This document shows, piece after piece, positions 17,410-25,174 of a DNA stretch of 40,143 nt. The stretch lies in assembly GCA_041663485.1 (NCBI GenBank), contig JBAYMO010000015.1:1-40143 (forward strand). Reading direction: 5' to 3'. The position numbers were made by a program, and so were the translations under genes. Numbering within the stretch: position 1 is the first letter of the stretch; every line of letters begins with the position of its first letter. The notes beneath the pieces are model-generated. The model worked only from the letters and a program-made list of their open reading frames with translations, was not told the origin of the DNA and ran no database searches. This DNA comes from 02-FULL-45-11b sp041663485. GTDB taxonomy: Bacteria > Patescibacteriota > Patescibacteriia > Buchananbacterales > UBA6539.

Positions 17410-20400
17410 TTACTCATTGGTAGTCTGGAAGGTGGAGGAACAGTTAGAAAGACCTGACACCAAGTAACCATTGTACCATTGAGCCGTACCGGTAGCGTTA
17501 GCACTGGCCGCGCTATAAGCGTCATTAGACCAGAGGTCTGACCAGACAAAACTACCACGATCAAAGGCAGTATAATTACTGGCCACATTGACCACGCCGA
17601 CGTTAGCTTCAGTAGTTGAGGTAGCACCATCGCCAGCTAACTTAACCTGAACCTTACCGCCGACAGTAGCATCAGTACCAGCCGCGGTACCGGCAATTAA
17701 CTGAAATCTCTTGGTTTCACCAGCCGCAATGCGATAAGCATACTTAGTCTGGGATGTGCTATCCGGATTCAATAAGGTGAAAGAGAATTTCTCAGCACCG
17801 GCCGCGTCAACTTTAGTACCATCGCTAGCACCAGAAACGGTTGGATTATTTACGCCGTCACTAACACGAACGTAAGCGCCATTAACATCCAAATCAGCAT
17901 CGCTGGATGTTACCACCCAGAAAGCTAACTGATAAATGGCTATTTGACCGGTAGCTGGGGCAGTGATGGTAAAGTCAGAAATTACGCCGCCAGAAGTTAA
18001 TGAAGATGACGGTAAATCATGATACGCAACGGTCGGGTAAGCTACATGCAGTTTATAGATGGAACTGGTAGCGACAGTCAATGATTCGGTGGAAGCATCA
18101 GTAGCAACACCGGAAGATTGACCCATACCCTTAATACCATTTTGACCGCCAATACCAATGGTGAAATCAGCCGCTTCAGTACCAACACCAGGTACGCTGT
18201 TAATACCAACATTGGCGAAAGTCGCTTTATAGACGATTTCCACTGAACCATCTTTAGGAACAGTCAATTTGCCAATATCTAGAGTATAGATCTGGCAAGT
18301 CTTACCGGCTGTTACATTGCCGGAAATCAAAGGAGTGGTCATGTCGGTTGATTTATAAATTTCAACCGAAGCCACGTCATCTGATTCACCAGCTTCAGAG
18401 CCATTAGCAGTAGCGCCATCGGCCACACAGACGGCTAACTCGGTTACATCAATGGCTTCGTTAGTCGCTCTGATGCTAAATCTGTTAACTTCCTTACTGG
18501 TATTGGCTAAAACCAAAGAAGTAGGATATGAGCCACTACCTTGAGAGATAGTCAAGCTGCCTGAACCGGTAATAGTAAATAACGGACCATCATTTTCGGT
18601 GACATCGGCAGTAAAAGAATTACCGGTGGAAACACCGTAAACAATGATCGCGGCATCGGAAGTAATACCAAATTTTTCCTGATGACCGGAGACAGCTGAG
18701 GTCGGAATATTGGCTTTTAAGTCCAAGGTCTTATAAGTACCTTTGGTAATTACCAATGGAGTGGTTAAGGCAATGGTAGTCGTACCACAACCAACACCAC
18801 CACGCTTGGTCGCATCTTGAGTCGGAGCGATATTGGCTGAGTTCAAGGCATTGCTACCATCATATAACGTGATAGTATCAGCCGTTGAAGTCGCGGCAAT
18901 GGCGATGGAAGTAATTCTGACGTCTTCGCCTGAATCACGGGCATCAAAGGTCCAGCTGCCAACTAAAACCTTCTGGGTGCCCAAGGCAATATTACCAGCA
19001 GCTGGCAAACTGTTTTTAGTTACTTGCAATTTAGCCGCTTTAATGGTTTGAGTAGTCGCGGTAGCAGCGGAAGCCGGGACTGAACTCAAAAGCTGACCGG
19101 TGACTACACCTCTGGCCGTAACAGCGTTAGCCGCAATGGTGGCATAAACAGTATCGTTGGTTGCCCAACCGCAGCTTGAAGGAATAGTACCAACCACTTT
19201 GTAAACGGTTTTACCAATTGGCACGGTGAAAGTATCACTATAAGTAATAGTGGTACCAGCACTTGAGCGTTGGCTTGGGCCGGCTACAACTTTACCAGCC
19301 GGATCAACCAATTTAACACTGGTCAATGATTCGCTGGCGTCGCAGGTAATCGCGGCCGCGAAAGTGGTAATGGTTAAAACCAATTGAGAAACGTCGATCG
19401 CTTCACCCTTGGCCTCAAATTCGAAAGCACCCAAAACCTGATCCGAAGCAACACCAATATTACCGGCTCCAACGGTTGTGGAGCGGGTAATGGCTAAAGT
19501 ACCCTTGGAAATGGTGAAACTGTTATCCTTTAAAACCGGATTTGAGCTTTGAGTACCAGTACCGGAGTAAGTCGGGATAATGTTATAACCATAAACCGAG
19601 CCTTTGACCACTAAGTCGGTGTCGCGATAGATACCCAAAATGATGGTTCTGTCGGAACCGCCAGCAATATCGGCTTTAACAACAAATTGTTTGTTATTAC
19701 CCTTGGCAATAGTAACCGGGTTGAAGGTAAAGGTAACATAGTTACCAGAAGCCACACCGGTGGCTAATTCAGTTGATTCTTGATACAACTTGATATTAGC
19801 TAAATCTGTCCAGCCGGCAGTGCCGCTCTGGTAGACTTTCAAATTGCTTAAGGTTACATCTTCAGCGGAGCTAGCAGCTACTTTGAATGAAAAGAAAGTG
19901 TAGCCGGTAGTACCGACTTCCAAAGCAGTGGAAGTAGCATTGATGTAAGCACCGCGAGTAACAGTGGCTGTACCAACAGTGATGGTGGCATTAATAGTCT
20001 GGTAATTACCATCAATCGGTAAAGTACCGACGACAGTGGTGCTACCCTTTAGGGTTAAAGATTTTAAGCCCAAGGTAGGAACCTGACCAGCATAGGAATC
20101 CAAAACAGACGCCATGTTAGCCGCGATAATAATTGATTTGGTGGTACCGGCCGGAATGACAAAGTCGTCATTGACGGTCGCGGTATGATCGGAAGAAAGA
20201 GTCTTACCGGTTTCATTGATCGGCAACATGGTTGAAGCGTCTAAGATGTCAATGCTTGAGAAAGCACCATCAGCGCCTAAACCGCCTCTTTGAATCACCC
20301 AGCTGTCAACCGTGACGTCGCCGTCAGCAGCCGCAGTTAAGTTGATTTTGGTGAAAGCTACGCGACCCGCGTTTTCCACCGCAATGCCGGAAGCCGGAGT

Positions 20401-21018
20401 ATCAACTGCTTTAGAAACAGTTAAACTTGAGGCAGCCGGAGTGCTCGGAGTAGTGTTATCTAAATTCTTGTCAACGCTAATTGAAGTGGCAGCTGAAGTA
20501 GCAGCGGCCTTATCGTAGTCGGAAGCGGCGGCAATTGAAGAGCCAACAGTGTAGTTCGTCCAGAATGCATCCGGAAGATCTTGCACCATGGTGTTCCAGT
20601 TATCACCATACAAAGCTTTGGCGATAGCTTCAGAACCAATTTCTCTTAAAGTGCCATTAGCGGCGACCGCATAGACGCGAGGATCAGTGGTCACTTTGAC
20701 CATTTTGATACCTGGTCTATAGGTAACATTACCGCCAATTAAATAAGAAGCCATTTCCGTAGCGGAAACGATCTTAACGCCGGAAAAATCTGAATACCAA
20801 GATTTATATGTTTTCTCAGTTGGGAAAACATATCTTTTGTTGTTTGAACCTAAGTAGTAGACAGCTTTGCAGGGATCGGTCACGCTGGCGCCAGTAGCAC
20901 ATTGCAACTTGATTAAGTCGCCGGCTGAGGCAGCGCTGACTGACAACGGCATGGCAAATAAGCCAACTGACCAAACTACGGTTGTCAAAACAACAGCATA
21001 GGTTAATAATTTTTTCAT
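17410..21018 (-). CDS. Secreted S-layer-like surface protein
   Basis: A 1202-residue exported protein. A clear signal peptide (MKKLLTYAVVLTTVVWSVGL, cleavage likely after SVSA near residue 29) leads to a module of about 110 residues reading VYYLGSNNKRYVFPTEKTY, then GGNVTYRPGIKMVKVTTDPRVYAV and LYGDNW. This module is typical of abundant surface proteins in Parcubacteria-like genomes. The rest is Thr/Ser/Ala/Gly-rich with beta-sandwich-like repeats and almost no charged clusters, as expected for an array-forming or glycosylated protein. There is no C-terminal membrane anchor. AAAGGA lies 9 bases before the ATG. It is monocistronic, with its own promoter, long structured leader and strong terminator, which fits very high expression. 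S-layer is the best call; a fibrous adhesin is the alternative. Confidence 0.8.
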   Translation of the reverse strand: MKKLLTYAVVLTTVVWSVGLFAMPLSVSAASAGDLIKLQCATGASVTDPCKAVYYLGSNNKRYVFPTEKTYKSWYSDFSGVKIVSATEMASYLIGGNVTYRPGIKMVKVTTDPRVYAVAANGTLREIGSEAIAKALYGDNWNTMVQDLPDAFWTNYTVGSSIAAASDYDKAAATSAATSISVDKNLDNTTPSTPAASSLTVSKAVDTPASGIAVENAGRVAFTKINLTAAADGDVTVDSWVIQRGGLGADGAFSSIDILDASTMLPINETGKTLSSDHTATVNDDFVIPAGTTKSIIIAANMASVLDSYAGQVPTLGLKSLTLKGSTTVVGTLPIDGNYQTINATITVGTATVTRGAYINATSTALEVGTTGYTFFSFKVAASSAEDVTLSNLKVYQSGTAGWTDLANIKLYQESTELATGVASGNYVTFTFNPVTIAKGNNKQFVVKADIAGGSDRTIILGIYRDTDLVVKGSVYGYNIIPTYSGTGTQSSNPVLKDNSFTISKGTLAITRSTTVGAGNIGVASDQVLGAFEFEAKGEAIDVSQLVLTITTFAAAITCDASESLTSVKLVDPAGKVVAGPSQRSSAGTTITYSDTFTVPIGKTVYKVVGTIPSSCGWATNDTVYATIAANAVTARGVVTGQLLSSVPASAATATTQTIKAAKLQVTKNSLPAAGNIALGTQKVLVGSWTFDARDSGEDVRITSIAIAATSTADTITLYDGSNALNSANIAPTQDATKRGGVGCGTTTIALTTPLVITKGTYKTLDLKANIPTSAVSGHQEKFGITSDAAIIVYGVSTGNSFTADVTENDGPLFTITGSGSLTISQGSGSYPTSLVLANTSKEVNRFSIRATNEAIDVTELAVCVADGATANGSEAGESDDVASVEIYKSTDMTTPLISGNVTAGKTCQIYTLDIGKLTVPKDGSVEIVYKATFANVGINSVPGVGTEAADFTIGIGGQNGIKGMGQSSGVATDASTESLTVATSSIYKLHVAYPTVAYHDLPSSSLTSGGVISDFTITAPATGQIAIYQLAFWVVTSSDADLDVNGAYVRVSDGVNNPTVSGASDGTKVDAAGAEKFSFTLLNPDSTSQTKYAYRIAAGETKRFQLIAGTAAGTDATVGGKVQVKLAGDGATSTTEANVGVVNVASNYTAFDRGSFVWSDLWSNDAYSAASANATGTAQWYNGYLVSGLSNCSSTFQTTNE

Positions 21019-21215
21019 TTAAATTTTCCTTTCTTGCCCGCCTGATTTCGTTGGTTAGGCAAGCCTTAAAGCTCAAGCTTTAAGCCAAGGGCCCCAAGGC
21101 CAACTAAATTCTCTTTTCCCGAACTGGCTAAAGTTCTATTGCTAGACCGACCTTTACCTTGGTTTATTCGGGGAATTTAGATCCTAATTGCTCCAAAAAA
21201 ATTTTAGCGAGCTTT
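21019..21215 (-). promoter_or_regulatory. Long structured 5' leader RNA of the S-layer-like gene
   Basis: The transcript leader folds convincingly by eye. A long-range stem joins 21173-21180 with 21104-21111 (8 bp) and continues as 21167-21172 with 21118-21123 (6 bp), with a 6-base bulge between. Inside is a bulged hairpin capped by a GCAA tetraloop (21147-21133). Then comes an 8-bp hairpin with a 4-base loop (21084-21065) enclosed by a 5-bp helix (21104-21100 with 21054-21050). Finally a 6-bp stem (21063-21058 with 21038-21033) ends directly beside the AAAGGA ribosome site at 21032-21027. I do not recognise it as a named riboswitch class. It may stabilise an abundant mRNA or regulate translation. 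Confidence 0.6.
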
Positions 21216-21216
21216 T

Positions 21217-21222
21217 ATTATA
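21217..21222 (-). promoter_or_regulatory. -10 element of the S-layer-like gene
   Basis: A perfect TATAAT on the minus strand (21222-21217) lies about 200 bases before the start codon. No good -35 is found 16-18 bases upstream (best is TACTAG), so another feature or an activator may help. A small CCCT/AGGG dyad sits just upstream of the -10. The start point would be near 21210. Confidence 0.6.
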
Positions 21223-21257
21223 CCCTTCTAGGGTTAAAACTAGTAGGGGTTAATAAA

Positions 21258-22082
21258 TTATTTAAAAATTGGCGGCGTGGACGTTATACCAAACCCGTCA
21301 ATACCCGTCTTCGTTGAAGTCCCGGTCTCCATATTAGCACCTGCGACCAGCTGTTGGGCGGACACGCTGGTCTGTTTGGCGCTTTCAACTGTTTCATTAA
21401 TAATATTTTTAACTTCTAACTTCTCATTATCGGTCAAAGAATTGGCCTTTTGTTCAAACGATTGCGCCAAATCTTGAGCCTTACTACTCAAAGACATAGC
21501 CATTTTAAAAGCCTTTTCTTTGTCGGAAACGCTACCCTGTGAACTGGCCTGCTTTAAATTCTGATTCATTTTAGCTAAATGATCCTTAACGGCAGCGACA
21601 TTATTTTTAAACTCGGCCACGATGGTTTCAATTTGTTCTTTTTTCTGAGCTTCATTAATATCAACGGAAGTGGCCACCTTATTTAATTCTTCCACGCGTT
21701 TTTGCGCGAATTCCATTTTTAATTCCACTCTTTGGTTATCATCAGTGGTCATAGCCGCGTGAGTATTCTCCAAAGCAATCTTAACGCGATAAAGCGGGCT
21801 GCCCGGCATGCTATAAAAAGCAGCATTAATGGTCAAGCTGCTGGACAAAAATACGCCAAAGATTACCAACATCACTGAAACCGGTTCCAATAGATGCAGG
21901 CGAAACATTTGCGTGAACATTTGAAGATAACCAAAAGCCCCGACTTTAATATTTTCCGTCGGTAATTGACTGGAAATTTGGCGCAATAAAAAATCCCGAT
22001 TTGTGGTTACAAAATCAGGTCGCGGCTTAATTTCACTGCCAAGCTTTTTAATTTCTCTAATTATCTTTTTACTGTTTTCCAT
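21258..22082 (-). CDS. DUF5667-like single-pass membrane protein, candidate anti-sigma partner
   Basis: A 274-residue protein. The first 60 residues are soluble and basic (KKIIREIKKLGSEIKPRPDF), then comes one transmembrane helix at about 65-88 (VSVMLVIFGVFLSSSLTINAA). After it lies PGSPLYRVKIALENTHAAMT, the recognisable DUF5667-type motif. The remainder is a long helical, coiled-coil-prone outer domain rich in Lys, Glu, Gln and Ala. The start overlaps the ECF sigma gene by 14 bases. That genetic coupling and the topology (cytoplasmic N-terminus, single helix, outer sensor) resemble anti-sigma factors, although no zinc-binding HxxxCxxC motif is present. Anti-sigma activity is inferred from context. 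Confidence 0.7.
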   Translation of the reverse strand: MENSKKIIREIKKLGSEIKPRPDFVTTNRDFLLRQISSQLPTENIKVGAFGYLQMFTQMFRLHLLEPVSVMLVIFGVFLSSSLTINAAFYSMPGSPLYRVKIALENTHAAMTTDDNQRVELKMEFAQKRVEELNKVATSVDINEAQKKEQIETIVAEFKNNVAAVKDHLAKMNQNLKQASSQGSVSDKEKAFKMAMSLSSKAQDLAQSFEQKANSLTDNEKLEVKNIINETVESAKQTSVSAQQLVAGANMETGTSTKTGIDGFGITSTPPIFK

Positions 22083-22635
22083 TTTGATTAATTATCTCTC
22101 GAATCACGCCCAGAGCTCGATGTAAGAGCACGCGAACGGAACCGTTTGATTTATCCAAAATTTTTGCAATCTCTTTGGTTGAAAGACCATCAATATATTT
22201 TAAGATGATAACGTCTCGATATTCATCCTTAACTTTTTTCAAAACCGATTCAATCTTATTAACATCAATTTCAATTTCAATTTGCCTTAACAAACTCTGC
22301 TGATGATCATCTACGATATTGGAGAGGATCTCATCACTTTGAGGCATATCGCTTTTTGCTCGGGCTCGATAAAAATCAATGACCGAATTTCTGGCGACTT
22401 TGTAAATTAAAGCCCGAAAATTTTCAATCACATCTTCCGTTTCAGTAACATACTGCCAAACTTTCATGAACACTTCTGAAGTTAAATCCTCGGCGTCTTG
22501 CTGACTGGACACTTTAAAATAAATAAATCTGTAAATTGGCGTAACATACAGATCGTAAAGTTTAGCAAACGCTTCCGGATCTTTCTTCTTTAATCGCAGT
22601 AATAATAGATTGTCCGAAATATTTGATGGTTGCAT
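22069..22635 (-). CDS. ECF-type RNA polymerase sigma factor
   Basis: A 188-residue sigma-70 family protein with only regions 2 and 4, the ECF layout. Region 2 includes FAKLYDLYVTPIYRFIYFKV and DAEDLTSEVFMKVWQYV (core binding and -10 recognition). Region 4 includes VKDEYRDVIILKYIDGLSTKEIA and KSNGSVRVLLHRALGVIRE, a helix-turn-helix for the -35. It would direct polymerase to a small set of promoters, probably for envelope functions given its neighbours. The downstream membrane protein overlaps it and is a likely regulator. Its upstream region carries a motif shared with the divergent HTH gene, possibly for autoregulation. Confidence 0.92.
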   Translation of the reverse strand: MQPSNISDNLLLLRLKKKDPEAFAKLYDLYVTPIYRFIYFKVSSQQDAEDLTSEVFMKVWQYVTETEDVIENFRALIYKVARNSVIDFYRARAKSDMPQSDEILSNIVDDHQQSLLRQIEIEIDVNKIESVLKKVKDEYRDVIILKYIDGLSTKEIAKILDKSNGSVRVLLHRALGVIREIINQNGKQ

Positions 22636-22693
22636 TAAATAAGACGTTAGAATAGGAAAAGTGTTACAGTTGAATAATTACTATGACTAAATA

Positions 22694-22774
22694 TTAACCA
22701 ATAGTCAATCTAGAAACATTATCATAATAAATCATAAAAATCAAGGTTTTATTGGGTTTTTGACTATTGATTTA
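22694..22774. promoter_or_regulatory. Inverted pair of identical promoter-like motifs, sigma/HTH intergenic region
   Basis: TTGACTATTG followed by a TT-rich stretch occurs twice, facing outward: on the minus strand at 22708-22694 toward the sigma gene and on the plus strand at 22760-22774 toward the HTH gene. The 15-base copies agree at 13 positions. On the sigma side TAGTCA/TGACTA (22702-22707 and 22684-22689) also forms a dyad. They could be shared -35/recognition sites of one regulator or sigma factor. Confidence 0.45.
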
Positions 22775-22801
22775 TAATTAAAACCATGCTAATATTACTA
22801 T

Positions 22802-22829
22802 GTTTTGTCCAGACTAATCTAGACAAAAC
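22802..22829 (+). promoter_or_regulatory. 28-base dyad in the HTH gene leader
   Basis: Arms GTTTTGTC (22802-22809) and GACAAAAC (22822-22829) pair perfectly, with a further AGA/TCT pairing inside after one mismatch and a CTAA loop. It lies about 30 bases before the HTH start codon, so it could be an operator for autoregulation or an mRNA hairpin. Confidence 0.5.
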
Positions 22830-22860
22830 CGTCATATTTATCATTAATAAATACGCATCT

Positions 22861-23175
22861 ATGCCTAACGTAATTCGCGTCTCAGTCTCCGAAGCCTCCC
22901 GCCTTTTTGGCGTTGATACTAAAACTATTCGCCGTGCCATCCAAAAGCAAGAACTTAAATACATCGTGGTTCAAGGCCGATACAAAATCAACTTTGAAAG
23001 CCTGCTGGCTTGGTCGCAAAATCGCACTACGGTTAACAACAAATTGGCCAGTCAAGGCATCGGCCAATACGTTGAGAAGTGGCGAATTAAAAATAAGCTT
23101 TACTCCCCTTCTCCGGCTCTTTTAAAAAGCGACTCGCCGAAAAATTTGAAAAGAAACGAAAACGAAAAAATTTAA
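22861..23175 (+). CDS. Small helix-turn-helix DNA-binding protein
   Basis: A 104-residue basic protein. The ATG at 22861 is chosen because the homology begins there (MPNVIRVSVSEASRLFGVDT); an upstream in-frame extension would run through the dyad at 22802-22829 and looks non-coding. Residues 7-50 resemble an excisionase/MerR-type winged helix-turn-helix (SEASRLFGVDTKTIRRAIQK, then YKINFESLLAWSQ). The tail is Lys/Asn/Ser-rich and probably disordered. There is no phage or transposon gene nearby, so a local transcription regulator is more likely than an excisionase. It is divergent from the sigma gene and ends at a bidirectional hairpin. Confidence 0.75.
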   Translation: MPNVIRVSVSEASRLFGVDTKTIRRAIQKQELKYIVVQGRYKINFESLLAWSQNRTTVNNKLASQGIGQYVEKWRIKNKLYSPSPALLKSDSPKNLKRNENEKI

Positions 23176-23193
23176 TAATAAGATATAGAGATG

Positions 23194-23227
23194 AAAAACG
23201 CCGAAGCATTTTACCTTCCGCGTTTTT
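23194..23227. terminator. Bidirectional terminator, HTH and HtrA-like genes
   Basis: Arms 23194-23206 and 23215-23227 pair over 13 positions with one C-C mismatch and an 8-base loop, flanked by A and T runs on both sides. It lies between the stop of the rightward HTH gene and the stop of the leftward HtrA-like gene. Confidence 0.7.
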
Positions 23228-23236
23228 TATAAAAAG

Positions 23237-24406
23237 CTACTTACTCATTGTACCTAATTTCACTTTTACTTTCAAAGATTTTCCTTGACGTAAAACATTC
23301 AAGACTACTTCATCATTTGGCTGGTACTGGTTCAATATATCAGTCAAATTGGTGTTGGCATCAAGAGATTGATCATCAATAGTTAAAATTATATCATTGG
23401 CTTTCAAGTCAGCGGCCGCCGCGGGTGAATTGGCTTTGGGACTTTGCCAAATTAAAATACCGGTCTTTTGATTTTGAGTTAGAGCCGAATCAAGCCCCAC
23501 AGCTAAAGTTAAATCAAGATAATTCAAACCCAAATATGGTCGTTTGATCACCCCGCTGCGCAAAACATCTAAAATCACATTGCGGAATTGATTGACCGGC
23601 ACCACGGTCAAAAACTGACTATCTTTGCCTGCTTCACTGACTATGCCGATCATTTCTCCGGAAAGATTAACCAAGGGGCTGCCAACAAAATTATTCTTAA
23701 ACGAATCAGAAAGTAAAATTGGCATAAAATTACTTTCTGAGCTCACAACTAAATCATCATCTTTAGAAATTTTTTGATAACGCTTGTCTTTAATATTACT
23801 TACCAGCGTATCACCAAAATAATTCAAAGATAGAGCTAATTGACCCGTAGTGGCTTCATCAGAATCACCCAAAGAAATCACGGGGAAATTGCTGCCAGCG
23901 ATTTTAATAAAAGTTACGCCAGTCGCTCGGTCAAAAATCAATTGGCTGGCGTCATAAACTTTACCGGAATAAACAACCGCCAATTGTTCTTTCTTTGAAT
24001 TATTAAAAACTTGACCCTGAGTCAGAATCCAGCCATCGCTGGTCAAAACTGACCCCGAAGCCAATATTTCATTGGCCAGATAAACTCGTTTTAATTGATC
24101 AGTCCCGGCCGCTTTTTTGTAATAAATCCCGGCCAAAGTCGGATAAACTTTTACCACCGAACTATTAACCTCAAAATCTTGCTGAATCCCAATAAACTTT
24201 TTGACTTTCTTTAGTTCAGGAATAACAGGCGTGATATCGTTTTCCGCGCCGGATAAATTATAGTTTTGACCATAAGGGTCAATATATACGTCGGAAACGA
24301 TTTGTCCGACCACGCCGGCGATAAAACCAAAAATCATGGCCAAAATTACGGTTTGTGAAACAACCCGGCCTTTTTCCTTTTTTAATAATCTATCAATAAT
24401 TTTCAT
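23237..24406 (-). CDS. HtrA/DegP-like membrane protein with degenerate protease site and PDZ domain
   Basis: A 389-residue protein with an N-terminal transmembrane helix (about residues 18-40), a trypsin-like double barrel and a C-terminal PDZ domain (YLGLNYLDLTLAVGL to KVKLG). In active HtrA proteases the catalytic triad sits in TxxHV, TDLAV and GNSGGP. Here these read TQGQV (His to Gln132), TGVTF (Asp to Gly163) and FVGSP (Ser to Val241). All three residues are lost while the fold and the flanking PLVNLSGEMIGIV are kept. It is therefore a predicted pseudoprotease, perhaps a scaffold or peptide-binding chaperone at the cell surface. It is the last gene of the leftward block and sits four bases after a membrane-protein gene. 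Confidence 0.85.
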   Translation of the reverse strand: MKIIDRLLKKEKGRVVSQTVILAMIFGFIAGVVGQIVSDVYIDPYGQNYNLSGAENDITPVIPELKKVKKFIGIQQDFEVNSSVVKVYPTLAGIYYKKAAGTDQLKRVYLANEILASGSVLTSDGWILTQGQVFNNSKKEQLAVVYSGKVYDASQLIFDRATGVTFIKIAGSNFPVISLGDSDEATTGQLALSLNYFGDTLVSNIKDKRYQKISKDDDLVVSSESNFMPILLSDSFKNNFVGSPLVNLSGEMIGIVSEAGKDSQFLTVVPVNQFRNVILDVLRSGVIKRPYLGLNYLDLTLAVGLDSALTQNQKTGILIWQSPKANSPAAAADLKANDIILTIDDQSLDANTNLTDILNQYQPNDEVVLNVLRQGKSLKVKVKLGTMSK

Positions 24407-24409
24407 AAG

Positions 24410-25174
24410 TTAAAACCACTTAGCGGTAATTAGTATAATCAATAAAATAAAAGATCCAATAATTAAATAGCGTTTAATTACTTGCGAATCTCTAATCCCC
24501 AATAACCAATTTCTTGACAATCCGGACATTAGATAATAGCCCAGAGTCACCATTAAACCATTAACGTAGATACTGGTGGGCAAATAGTTTACAATCCAAA
24601 ATAATTCCGCCGTCAGTAAAGAAATCACGGCCAAATAATGCCACCCCACTCTAGTAGTCACACCGCTGGCCCAAATTAATTGATAACTCATCAATAGACC
24701 AATAAGAACAAACAAACCAAGGAGTAGCCAAAAATTGATAGCTAAAAACAAAATTAGATTATAGAAACCACAGGCCGTGAGATAAATGGTGATTAAATTT
24801 AAATGAACCGTCACGTTTTCCAAAGAATAGGGCTCGTATTTCGGCCTGAGATGATACCGCAAAAAAATTATTTCCAGATACGCCCAAAGCAAAACCATCT
24901 GACCCAGCAAAAATAATTGCCGGGCGTATTGGCCTTCCAAAAACCCCAAAAATAACATGCCAGCCATGGAAAATAACAAAGGCGTGATTAAAAAACGCCA
25001 AAATTTTTCAATTTTTACTTCCCGACCGGTTAGCTGCCAAACGCTCAAAATAATTAATATTAAAATAACCGGCCCTAAATAGTAAACCTGCTTTGGTTGC
25101 TGCAGAATTTGTTCTGATAAGCCAAAAACCGCTAAAATAACCAACCAGGGAAGAAAATTATTAAAGTGTTTCAT
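24410..25174 (-). CDS. Polytopic membrane protein of unknown function
   Basis: A 254-residue, very hydrophobic protein with about eight predicted spans (for example FLPWLVILAVFGL, VYYLGPVILILIILSVW, FLAINFWLLLGLFVLIGLLM, YLIIGSFILLIILITAKWF). Short charged loops include RYHLRPKYEPYS. I recognise no family motif. Its start overlaps the stop of the preceding single-pass protein by one base, and it ends 4 bases before the HtrA-like gene; tight packing suggests the three work together at the membrane. Confidence 0.75.
   Translation of the reverse strand: MKHFNNFLPWLVILAVFGLSEQILQQPKQVYYLGPVILILIILSVWQLTGREVKIEKFWRFLITPLLFSMAGMLFLGFLEGQYARQLFLLGQMVLLWAYLEIIFLRYHLRPKYEPYSLENVTVHLNLITIYLTACGFYNLILFLAINFWLLLGLFVLIGLLMSYQLIWASGVTTRVGWHYLAVISLLTAELFWIVNYLPTSIYVNGLMVTLGYYLMSGLSRNWLLGIRDSQVIKRYLIIGSFILLIILITAKWF

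Noticed and set aside
21019..21215. Known riboswitch (cyclic-di-GMP, cobalamin, fluoride classes)
   Set aside because: The leader is structured, but the conserved core sequences of these classes that I can recall are absent.
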